A stretch of 6,242 nucleotides of DNA from Gammaproteobacteria bacterium (GCA_013287025.1 JABDEN010000076.1:1-6242); one strand, 5' to 3'. Shown: positions 1 to 5,704, numbered from the stretch's first letter. The notes: a model not told the origin generated them from the letters alone. Numbers and translations are program-made.

Positions 1-1234
1 CATGCCCCGAAGATGCTGCAAGAGAAGTTCGAGATGCAGTAGGCCAGTTTGAATGGCTGGATGATGATATTTCAATTGGTCAAAGTCATGTTCTGAAAAT
101 AGATAATACTGATGTTATCCGATTGCGTGATGCAAGAAGAGTCCTAAATCAAGATTTATGTTACTTAAATATAAAATTGCCTGAAATTGATATTTTTCCA
201 GAAATAGCTGAGCTTTTAAATATGCAACAAGATTTATTTTTGCATAACAAAATAAGTGAAATTTTAAAAAATGATGATTTTCCCTCTCTCATAAATAATG
301 ACGAAACTACCTTAAGTCAAGTTGAGAAATTACTAGAAATGCTCGATGCTTTCGGTAAAAACAAAAAAACAATTGATTCATCAAAAAGTTTCGAGCTGCT
401 TTAGATTATCACGTTCAATTTTGGCAGTTATCTAATGCTAAGTTAAGAAAAGATAAGTTACAAAACATAGTAAAAACATATTCAGGAAAAATTAGTGAAG
501 ATATAAAATTATTTGTAAATGACATTGGATATAATGAAAAAAGCGATTTAGAGTTTCAAAATGACTGGTCTAAATTAATGACAGAATTGCGTCGCGTTCT
601 TTCGTTTAGAGGATATTTTTTTGATATCATTTATTTTTTCTTCTTCTAATCCAACACCATCAGGTGATACTTGCTTATCATCACCAACAACAAATAATTT
701 TTCAGCACGCAATATCGCTGGCAAAGCATTTAAATCAGATTGAGAAGCTTCATCGATCTTATGACTCGATTTCTTTCTAATCAAGTTGAAATTTATCGAC
801 AGACAATGTCGCCAGAACGATCTATTTATGATTTATGTAAGGTTGTATTTGCTAACTCTCAAATAATGCTACGCGAACATTTTCGTTGCGTTACACCTAT
901 TATTGAATATTCAAAACGCGAATTTTACAACCACGAATTAAAGCCGCTTAGATTACCCACCAGATCAGAAAGATTAGATCCTCCATTAATTGATGTGTTT
1001 TTAGAACGTGCGGGATGGTCATTTTGGCGATGTCTTGCTTCAACTTTTGTTTTGAGTCGAGAGAATGTGATAGAGGACTTGATTAAAACATTGACCGAAA
1101 AAGGCATTGAGCCTATTGGAAGTGATGGCATATTAAATAATATTCATACTGAGCATAGGCGTATTAAGGTATATGAAGATGTGTCACTTCCAATTAATTT
1201 ATCAGAAGAAGACTTAATGGTTAGCAATGGGTAG
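1..1234 (+). pseudogene. Decayed superfamily 1 helicase with C-terminal endonuclease-like domain (partial at 5' end)
   Basis: This is the relic of a very large SF1 helicase (AAA_11/AAA_12 type) ending in an REase_MTES_1575/Vsr-like nuclease domain. Intact relatives include Hhe-like phage-defence proteins. The pieces follow family order. Positions 3-401 encode the charged helical region after Walker A (motif IRLRDARRVLNQDLCYLN). Positions 377 to about 604 continue it in another frame. Positions 623-757 on the minus strand carry motif II (IDEASQSDL) and motif III (VVGDDKQVSPDG). Positions 761-1000 resume on the plus strand with MLREHFRC and ERLDPPLIDV. Positions 1001-1234 are the extreme carboxy terminus (LERAGWSFWRC, then IHTEHRR). 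Walker A lies upstream of the window. The late helicase motifs and the nuclease core are missing. The frameshift, inversion and deletions make a functional product very unlikely. The family assignment comes from motif recognition and I am confident of it; the defence role is inferred. Confidence 0.85.
623..757 (-). other. Inverted segment of the helicase gene (motifs II and III)
   Basis: Read on the minus strand, these 45 codons start at IDEASQSDLNALPAILRA, pass VVGDDKQVSPDG and end at EEEKINDI. In intact relatives that end is followed directly by the residues now encoded on the plus strand from 761 (MTRFLSNQVEIY). So a piece of one gene has been flipped. Family sequences have a stretch of several hundred residues between the coiled region at 377-604 and motif II, ending in a hydrophobic strand just before DEAS. 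That stretch is absent, so sequence was lost at the left junction too. Short perfect palindromes lie at both ends: TGATATCA at 622-629 and ATCGAT at 752-757. Confidence 0.8.
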
Positions 1235-1302
1235 AAGTTTTTCTCTGATTTTCATAATGGTTGATTTATTCAGGAGCGATTGCTTATACTGCACCCAACA
1301 AC

Positions 1303-1345
1303 ACCCATCCCGCCTCTTGATAATGCGCACCCCGATGGGTTTTTT
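1303..1345 (+). terminator. Weak terminator-like inverted repeat after the helicase relic
   Basis: ACCCATC at 1303-1309 pairs with GATGGGT at 1334-1340, and a run of six T residues (1340-1345) follows. The 7-bp stem with a 24-nt loop is weak. Its position 70 bases after the last helicase codon and before the yhcG upstream region fits an intrinsic terminator of the old helicase transcript. Confidence 0.35.
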
Positions 1346-1351
1346 ATGCTG

Positions 1352-1412
1352 AACAGTTGTGAAATTTGCAACAGTTCAAAATAAATGAACGGTTTCCATT
1401 TTGGAAACAGTT
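1352..1412. repeat. Four AACNGTT sites at exact 18-bp spacing upstream of yhcG
   Basis: AACAGTT occurs at 1352-1358, 1370-1376 and 1406-1412, and AACGGTT at 1388-1394. The four starts are exactly 18 bp apart. AACNGTT is itself a palindrome, so each site reads the same on both strands. The 11-bp spacers between them do not resemble one another. The last site ends 35 bp before the GTG start of the nuclease gene, so an operator array for a DNA-binding regulator is the simplest reading. No regulator gene adjoins it. Confidence 0.55.
1392..1408. promoter_or_regulatory. Perfect 7-bp inverted repeat between the third and fourth AACNGTT sites
   Basis: GTTTCCA at 1392-1398 and TGGAAAC at 1402-1408 form a perfect inverted repeat with a 3-bp centre. 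It shares bases with the third and fourth AACNGTT sites. It has no following T run, so a DNA-binding site is likelier than a terminator. I see no convincing -35/-10 pair here. Confidence 0.35.
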
Positions 1413-1447
1413 GCCAAGAATAGTTACGTTTGTATTAAGGGGAAAGA

Positions 1448-2614
1448 GTGAAAAAGAAAAAGGAAAGCAGTATTAAAAAACTTTCAAAGTCTGCATCAAA
1501 AAAATTACCATCTAATCGAAAACAGCGTGGACGAGTAGATGGAACTGCTATGTTTCCTGTTGCTCCTTCCATAATAGAATTACCTCAAGATTATCTTGCT
1601 TGGTTAGCTGAACTAAAACAACGCATCCAGCGTGAGCGTTTGCGAGTTATTTTAGCCAGTAATACTGCTATGGTGTTGCTATACTGGGAAATCGGACAGC
1701 GCATTCTTGAAAAGCAAAATACGGAAGGATGGGGGGCGAAAATCATTGATCGACTTTCCGCTGATTTGCGCGATGCATTTCCAGAAATGAAAGGTTTTTC
1801 CCCGCGTAATCTTAAATATATGCGTGCCTTTGCAGTGGCTTGGCCGGAACGTGAAATTGTGCAACAGGTTGTTGCACAATTGACATGGTCTCATGGTGTA
1901 ATTTTATTAGATAAATTAGAGAGTTCTGAGCTGCGTCTTTGGTACGCTAGGCAAGCTTATGAACATGGGTGGTCACGTAACATACTGGCGATACAGATTG
2001 ATACTAAAGCTCACCTGCGTTTTGGTAAGGCACAGAACAACTTTTCTGCTACTCTTCCACCCGCTGATTCTGATATGGCTGTACAAGTCTTCAAAGACCC
2101 TTATTTATTCGACTTTTTGGGCACCGATGCTCCACGGTGGGAAGCTGAACTTGAACGAGGCTTGATGGCGCACATCCAAAAATTTTTACTTGAACTTGGT
2201 CAGGGATTTGCTTTTGTCGGTCAACAGGTACATTTGGAGTTGGGTGATCAAGATTTTTACCTTGATTTATTGTTTTATCATCTCAAATTACGTTGTTACA
2301 TAGTCATTGAGTTAAAGGCACGGGATTTCGAACCAGGCGATGGCGCTCAACTGGGTATGTATATGTATGCCGTGGATAAGTTGTTATGCCATCCGTCTGA
2401 TAAGCCTACTTTGGGTTTATTGCTTGTTCGTGAAAAAAATCGCGTATTGGTTGAATATGCGCTTAGTGGCAGTAAACATCCAATTAGTGTTGCTGAGTGG
2501 GAAACCAAGCTTACCCAAACGTTACCAGATAACTTACGTGGCAGCTTGCCAACCATTGAAGAAATACAAGCTGAATTAAGTGGTGATTTAGACATAGAGG
2601 ATAAACAGGAGTAA
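1448..2614 (+). CDS. YhcG/DUF1016-family PD-(D/E)XK nuclease
   Basis: The 388-residue product has the two-part YhcG architecture. A DUF1016-type helical amino-terminal domain (about residues 48-225) contains the family segment LLYWEIGQRI and SPRNLKYMRAFA. A PD-(D/E)XK nuclease domain (about 240-375) has catalytic-type D273 in FYLDLLFYH and E288/K290 in VIELKARDF, so the active site looks intact. The family is linked to DNA cleavage and is often found among restriction-modification and mobile-element genes; the substrate here is unknown. The GTG start is chosen because AAGGGG lies at 1437-1442, well placed for it. This start gives a very basic leader (residues 1-29, many Lys/Arg) that ordinary members lack. 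ATG at residue 35 is the alternative start. No methylase or partner gene is adjacent, so it is a solitary nuclease gene. Confidence 0.9.
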   Translation: MKKKKESSIKKLSKSASKKLPSNRKQRGRVDGTAMFPVAPSIIELPQDYLAWLAELKQRIQRERLRVILASNTAMVLLYWEIGQRILEKQNTEGWGAKIIDRLSADLRDAFPEMKGFSPRNLKYMRAFAVAWPEREIVQQVVAQLTWSHGVILLDKLESSELRLWYARQAYEHGWSRNILAIQIDTKAHLRFGKAQNNFSATLPPADSDMAVQVFKDPYLFDFLGTDAPRWEAELERGLMAHIQKFLLELGQGFAFVGQQVHLELGDQDFYLDLLFYHLKLRCYIVIELKARDFEPGDGAQLGMYMYAVDKLLCHPSDKPTLGLLLVREKNRVLVEYALSGSKHPISVAEWETKLTQTLPDNLRGSLPTIEEIQAELSGDLDIEDKQE

Positions 2615-2636
2615 ACATCATATTTGATTATCCTCT
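2596..2636. terminator. Inverted repeat spanning the yhcG stop codon
   Basis: AGAGGATAA at 2596-2604 pairs perfectly with TTATCCTCT at 2628-2636. The 23-nt loop contains the TAA stop (2612-2614). The sequence after the stem is AT-rich but has no clean T run, so it is either a weak terminator or an mRNA 3'-end structure. Confidence 0.35.
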
Positions 2637-2743
2637 CTATTTATTAGATTGTAAAAAATTAAAACAGGAAGAAGATTTTGATAAATTCGTTTTATTTATG
2701 CTGGACTTTGGCCATTTTTTTTAATTCTTACCCTGTTTAAATT

Positions 2744-2770
2744 TTTACATGTATTCTTTTGGATTATGAT
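2744..2770 (+). promoter_or_regulatory. Possible promoter for the effector-like gene
   Basis: TATGAT at 2765-2770 resembles a -10 box. TTTACA at 2744-2749 is a candidate -35 box, but the 15-bp spacer is shorter than usual. The whole 2615-2854 spacer is strongly AT-rich, which lowers the value of such matches. Apart from this and the yhcG hairpin I see no other feature in that spacer. Confidence 0.25.
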
Positions 2771-2854
2771 TAAATAAAAAAATTCGTTGTTTTTATCATG
2801 GTAATTATTCACAATGGCGCAATAATAATAACTAATCCAAGGAAGAATAATAAT

Positions 2855-4141
2855 ATGTTTTCGTTTCGTCGATATTTTTTCAAAAAAGAAAAACCAACCT
2901 CCGAACATAAACCCTATCCAAAACTCATTACACATCAACCGTCTGATACTGCAGGGGTTCTTGCTTCATTTTTGGAAGCAAAAGATCTTGCAAGCGTATC
3001 AACCACGTGTCGCGATTCTCACCCGTTATTTAGCAAAGCACTGGCTGTGAAGTCATTGCTTCAAGCTGTCGTATATGGCGACTTAAAAAAAGCAGAGGCT
3101 ATCATTATCGATCATCCGGAATTTTTACTCGAAAGAGGAACGGTAAAAGATTATTCCGGTCGCATACATTCAGATCGAACCGCGTTTCAATTGGCCTTAG
3201 GTGCATGTGATTACAATGTGAAAGATAAAAAAGGTAATATTGTGGTGGACGGTATGATTGAAATGATAGAAAAACATTTCAAAAATCTGGCTGAAAAAAC
3301 ACCTGATGAAATTAATATTATCATGCATTCTCAATATGCAGGCCAATTTCCTGAAGGTGATGAGACAACAGAAGCCAAAAAAATCATCGATGATTCCGCA
3401 GCACTGCATCGCATGATCAACGTGATTGCTGACTTAAAAGATGAGCATGATTGCACGGCGGTATCAGCGCTTGAAGAGAAGATACATAAAATAATACGTA
3501 AAGAAAAGTCTGAACGGGCTGATCAACTTCGAAAAATCGTTCAATCCATATTGTCGGCCGAGTCAATTACACTATTTGAAGAAGCATTTCAGGATTTTAC
3601 TACCTATGTGACAGCACATAAGCTTATAGAAAAAGATGCGTATAATGTTGATTTGCTAAAAGCACTTTATCAATTTAGAAACTATCTTGAACCTAAAGGG
3701 TCCCGAACGACTGGCAAACATTTCAACCATCAACTGCTTTCTATTGCTGCAGAATTATATGATAAAAACTACGTGCGTTTTGGTAATGATTGGGATAGTC
3801 CAAAAAATTTATTCTGTTGGCAGAAAGTTTTTGGAGGCGTTGAGCGTTTAGTTCCGGCATGTGATGCGCAAAGTATTGCACATGGGCTTTGGTATCTTTT
3901 TGAAGAGGGGGAAAAATCACCTCGATCCGCTGTGTTTCGTTATGGCGGTGGAAAGTATTTTCCTCTTTTTTTAGATCCTGATTGGGAGTTTGGACATAAT
4001 TGCGCGGCGGTGCGCTGGCGCGCAGCGTGTGCGGGCGCGGGCCGGTTGCGAGGTTTCAAATCTTATGTCGAGCAAAAACAACAGTGCCGCCATTTATCCT
4101 GCAGCTTGGACGAAAGGAACAGAAGAGATGCAGTTCGATAA
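2855..4141 (+). CDS. F-box/ankyrin-like protein, candidate secreted effector, probably frameshifted at the 3' end
   Basis: The ATG at 2855 is chosen over one at 2798 because AAGGAAG (2839-2845) precedes it at good spacing, giving 428 codons. After a short basic, aromatic start (FSFRRYFFKK), residues about 33-60 look like an F-box (LASFLEAKDLASVSTTCR). Residues about 66-115 look like a degenerate ankyrin-type helical pair (SLLQAVVYGDLKKAEAII, then DYSGR and TAFQLALGA). This arrangement is familiar from Legionellales proteins thought to be delivered to host cells by the Dot/Icm system and, where an F-box is present, to engage host SCF ubiquitin ligase. That role is inferred. The middle is mostly helical and charged; about 330-380 is aromatic-rich (WQKVFGGVERLVPA). 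From residue 383 the frame enters a GC-rich stretch and becomes low-complexity. The +1 frame from 3975 to 4160 gives a more protein-like tail, so a frameshift is likely. Confidence 0.7.
   Translation: MFSFRRYFFKKEKPTSEHKPYPKLITHQPSDTAGVLASFLEAKDLASVSTTCRDSHPLFSKALAVKSLLQAVVYGDLKKAEAIIIDHPEFLLERGTVKDYSGRIHSDRTAFQLALGACDYNVKDKKGNIVVDGMIEMIEKHFKNLAEKTPDEINIIMHSQYAGQFPEGDETTEAKKIIDDSAALHRMINVIADLKDEHDCTAVSALEEKIHKIIRKEKSERADQLRKIVQSILSAESITLFEEAFQDFTTYVTAHKLIEKDAYNVDLLKALYQFRNYLEPKGSRTTGKHFNHQLLSIAAELYDKNYVRFGNDWDSPKNLFCWQKVFGGVERLVPACDAQSIAHGLWYLFEEGEKSPRSAVFRYGGGKYFPLFLDPDWEFGHNCAAVRWRAACAGAGRLRGFKSYVEQKQQCRHLSCSLDERNRRDAVR
4001..4050. other. Abrupt GC-rich patch inside the 3' end of the effector-like gene
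   Basis: By hand count 42 of these 50 bases are G or C, in an otherwise AT-rich gene. In the annotated frame it encodes an Ala/Arg/Gly-rich string (VRWRAACAGAGRLRG). In the frame that stays open to 4160 it encodes ARRCAGAQRVRARAG and then SKNNSAAIYPAAWTKG. It is a likely place for an indel in the gene or a sequencing error. Confidence 0.7.
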
Positions 4142-4333
4142 AGTAATTATACGCCGTTGAAGAAGGCCTGCGGCGATGCCTGCCGCTTGTACATCCCAAC
4201 ACGCACGAATAAACCATTCGAGCAGCTCTTCATATGTCCAAAACTCAGTTGTGTTTGCCCACCACACGGTCCAATGATGCAAGTAGTGTTTGATCAACAC
4301 TTCCTTAAACGGTTGGATACCGCTACCATAAAT
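4094..4333 (-). pseudogene. Unidentified protein-like fragment, convergent with the effector-like gene
   Basis: This minus-strand frame is open from just after a TAA (4334-4336) to a TAA at 4094-4096, about 79 codons. GTG at 4300 is the first possible start. The middle is unusually protein-like and Trp-rich: HHWTVWWANTTEFWTYEE, followed by LLEWFIRACWDVQAAG and LLQRRI. I do not recognise the family. No Shine-Dalgarno sequence precedes the GTG, and the frame begins without a proper start, so it is more likely the leftover middle or carboxy-terminal part of a larger gene than a small intact one. It lies 3' of higA on the same strand, and its last codons overlap the end of the effector-like gene on the other strand. 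Chance cannot be excluded, but the composition argues against it. Confidence 0.35.
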
Positions 4334-4357
4334 TTAACGAAGTTTTGTTTGGTAGCG
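4321..4357. repeat. 8-bp inverted repeat with 21-bp spacer
   Basis: CGCTACCA at 4321-4328 and TGGTAGCG at 4350-4357 are perfect inverted copies. On the plus strand the second arm is followed by TTAAGTTTT, which makes a poor terminator. The repeat lies at the edge of the unidentified minus-strand fragment, so it may instead mark a former insertion boundary. Confidence 0.35.
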
Positions 4358-4362
4358 TTAAG

Positions 4363-4392
4363 TTTTAGGTGGAGAATGAACTCCACCTGAAA
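4363..4392 (-). terminator. Strong hairpin immediately 3' of higA
   Basis: Positions 4363-4374 pair with 4381-4392 over 12 bp (core AGGTGGAG/CTCCACCT, one G-T wobble) around a 6-nt loop. It begins 8 bases after the higA stop. Neither strand has a T run after the stem, so it could be a terminator lacking the usual tail, or an mRNA-stabilising 3' structure. Confidence 0.45.
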
Positions 4393-4400
4393 CCCACTAT

Positions 4401-4703
4401 TCAAGCAGCCTCATGAATTGGCTTGATTCTCTTTAATTTTTGATTAATGTCTTTTCGTTTTTTTTCCAGATCATAGTCAGATTGCAACCCAAGCCAAAAT
4501 CCTTCGCTTGTACCAAAAGCTCGAGAAAATCTTAAATCCGTATCAGCTGTTATTGCACGATTACCATGAACAATTTCATTGATACGTCTTGGTGGAACAT
4601 CAATATCATTGGCTAATTTATTTTGACTAATGCCCATTGGAATCAAGAATTCTTGTAAAAGAATTTCTCCCGGGTGAATATTTTTTAGTTTTGATTTAGA
4701 CAT
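4401..4703 (-). CDS. higA: HigA-family antitoxin, XRE-type DNA-binding protein
   Basis: This is the 100-residue antitoxin of a type II pair. It binds and neutralises HigB and represses the shared promoter. The family start IHPGEILLQEFLIPMGIS is clear. An XRE helix-turn-helix spans about residues 15-70, with recognition-helix region PPRRINEIVHGNRAIT, followed by the conserved FWLGLQSDYDLE. Length and layout match intact HigA/VapI-type proteins. The ATG at 4703 is preceded on the minus strand by AGAGGT (4717-4712) at 8-nt spacing. That Shine-Dalgarno overlaps the higB stop codon (4718-4716), so translation of the antitoxin is probably coupled to that of the toxin. The two genes are 12 bases apart. 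Confidence 0.92.
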   Translation of the reverse strand: MSKSKLKNIHPGEILLQEFLIPMGISQNKLANDIDVPPRRINEIVHGNRAITADTDLRFSRAFGTSEGFWLGLQSDYDLEKKRKDINQKLKRIKPIHEAA

Positions 4704-4715
4704 TTGTGTATACCT

Positions 4716-4997
4716 CTAATGATAATCTTCAATGATGACATCCCTCGCATTGCCATCTGTCCATCTAAAGCAAATTCGCCATTGATCGTTAATCCTTATG
4801 CTATACTCACCAGTTCTGTCACCTTTCAAAGCTTCAAGCCTATTATTTGGCGGAATACGTAAATCATTTAATTGACGTGCGTTATTTAGCATCCTAAGTT
4901 TACGTCTGGCTATATTCTGAATATCTCTCGGAAGGCGCAGGGATATCTCACCTTCCCAGACCTTTTTTGTTTCTTTGCTTTTAAAATTAAGAATCAT
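4716..4997 (-). CDS. higB: HigB-family toxin, RelE/ParE-superfamily mRNA interferase
   Basis: This is the 93-residue toxin of the pair. HigB toxins cut mRNA on the ribosome and stop growth when free of HigA. Family hallmarks are RRKLRMLNNARQLNDL (two amino-terminal helices), LEALKGDRTGEYSIRIN (residues 54-70, the core strands) and the terminal EDYH (90-93). That DYH matches the carboxy-terminal catalytic residues described for HigB of Proteus, so the protein looks active. The order toxin then antitoxin is normal for higBA. No strong Shine-Dalgarno lies before the ATG at 4997, which may keep toxin output low. Transcription should start just upstream at a promoter covered by two palindromes. 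Confidence 0.92.
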   Translation of the reverse strand: MILNFKSKETKKVWEGEISLRLPRDIQNIARRKLRMLNNARQLNDLRIPPNNRLEALKGDRTGEYSIRINDQWRICFRWTDGNARDVIIEDYH

Positions 4998-5011
4998 AAA
5001 CTACTACTGTA

Positions 5012-5040
5012 ATTATAACGCATGACGTTATATAACGCAA
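5012..5040 (-). promoter_or_regulatory. higBA promoter
   Basis: On the minus strand TATAAT (5017-5012) is a perfect -10 box. It lies 17 bp from TTGCGT (5040-5035), a partial -35 match. The -10 ends 14 bases before the higB start codon. It is embedded in the palindromic operators, so HigA binding would block RNA polymerase. Confidence 0.65.
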
Positions 5041-5050
5041 TACGTTATAT
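5014..5050. promoter_or_regulatory. Two tandem palindromes, probable HigA operators
   Basis: Palindrome one is TATAACG-5-CGTTATA (5014-5032). Palindrome two is ATATAACG-5-CGTTATAT (5030-5050). Both arms are perfect, the two share three bases, and their centres are 17 bp apart. They cover the -10 and -35 boxes of higBA, as expected for autoregulation by the HigBA complex. Confidence 0.7.
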
Positions 5051-5111
5051 GGTAAATCATTATTATAATAAAATCAAATGAATATCAAAAACATTCAACT
5101 TTCCCTTTTTT

Positions 5112-5138
5112 TTAAATAAAAATTTGATGTTCAAATTT
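5112..5138 (-). terminator. Intrinsic terminator for the small exported-protein gene
   Basis: AAATTTG (5120-5126) and CAAATTT (5132-5138) form a perfect 7-bp stem with a 5-nt loop that overlaps the stop codon of the gene ending at 5137. Read on the minus strand, the stem is followed by TTTATTT. The stem is AT-only apart from one pair, so efficiency may be modest. It would separate this gene from higBA. Confidence 0.4.
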
Positions 5139-5574
5139 AGTAAGTACTTACCCTACATAAAATCATAGCAGATTGATTGTCATCAAATTCAATTCCTACA
5201 TTCACTAACTCATTCTCAAAGTTTTGAACCTGATATCTGCAATCATCAATGTAATAATGACCTTGTGCCATGACATTACCACCATTATCTTTTTCGACAG
5301 CAGATAATACTTTGATGAAAGGTGGGGCGGTTGGTGGTACGGGAAATATTTGTGGTAATTGAACGGTGAGATAATTTTTTTGATTGGAGCTATTCGGATT
5401 AATGACTGACACTTCAGCTGGTGTACAAGTTTGTTCATAAGTTTGAACATCATAGTAACAATACTTGTAAGTGACTTCTACGTTAAATCGAGCGCTTTTG
5501 TTAAAAAACGTGACTTCAGCGACTGCGGCTTGTATACATAACATTGTTAAGAAAAACAGGGATAATCTTTTCAT
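5137..5574 (-). CDS. Small exported protein with four mature cysteines, unknown function
   Basis: The 145-residue product begins with a clear Sec signal peptide: basic KR, hydrophobic LSLFFLTMLCIQAAV, and a probable cleavage after AVA (residue 19). The mature part of about 126 residues should be periplasmic or secreted. It contains four cysteines (39, 50, 112, 140), enough for two disulfides, and a proline-rich stretch (residues 74-85, PQIFPVPPTAPP). It is rich in Tyr and Asn, with strand-like patterns such as FNVEVTYKYCYYDV. I recognise no family or catalytic motif. The ATG at 5574 has only a weak GAGA upstream. It is divergent from uvrD across 126 bp and lies upstream of higBA on the same strand, but is probably transcribed separately. 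Confidence 0.75.
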   Translation of the reverse strand: MKRLSLFFLTMLCIQAAVAEVTFFNKSARFNVEVTYKYCYYDVQTYEQTCTPAEVSVINPNSSNQKNYLTVQLPQIFPVPPTAPPFIKVLSAVEKDNGGNVMAQGHYYIDDCRYQVQNFENELVNVGIEFDDNQSAMILCRVSTY

Positions 5575-5653
5575 ATCGATCGTCTCAAATTAAAGCTTTT
5601 ATGATGCAAGAGAGCATAGATCCTAAGGAATAAAAAAACAAGGAACTATTTAC

Positions 5654-5704
5654 ATGTCACCTCTATCCACCATCACGATCACTCGCTACAATACCACGCT
5701 ATGA
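5654..5704 (+). CDS. 16-codon leader ORF overlapping the uvrD start
   Basis: A good Shine-Dalgarno (AAGGAA, 5640-5645) sits 8 nt before this ATG. The ORF encodes MSPLSTITITRYNTTL and stops at TGA 5702-5704, overlapping the uvrD ATG (5701-5703) as ATGA. uvrD has no Shine-Dalgarno of its own, so ribosomes finishing this leader could restart on uvrD. Five of the 16 residues are Thr. No attenuator-type hairpin is evident. It is real only if the upstream ribosome site is used. Confidence 0.35.
   Translation: MSPLSTITITRYNTTL

Noticed and set aside
740..1234. A 164-codon plus-strand open frame as an independent gene
   Set aside because: Its first codons lie in the inverted segment, and the rest is helicase sequence joined by deletion to the distant carboxy terminus; it is part of the relic.
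2716..2745. TTTAAT...TTTAAA upstream of the effector-like gene as a PmrA-type regulatory box
   Set aside because: The half-sites are 16 bp apart rather than the expected 11, and such matches are common in AT-rich DNA.
4157..4390. A 77-codon plus-strand open frame
   Set aside because: It is opposite the more protein-like minus-strand frame, lacks a ribosome site and has no recognisable motif.
5140..5151. 12-bp perfect palindrome GTAAGTACTTAC as a binding site
   Set aside because: It encodes the last codons of the exported protein on the minus strand; nothing else supports a regulatory role.
5575..5653. A LexA/SOS box upstream of uvrD
   Set aside because: No CTG-N10-CAG match was found. TATGAT at 5600-5605 has no matching -35 box.
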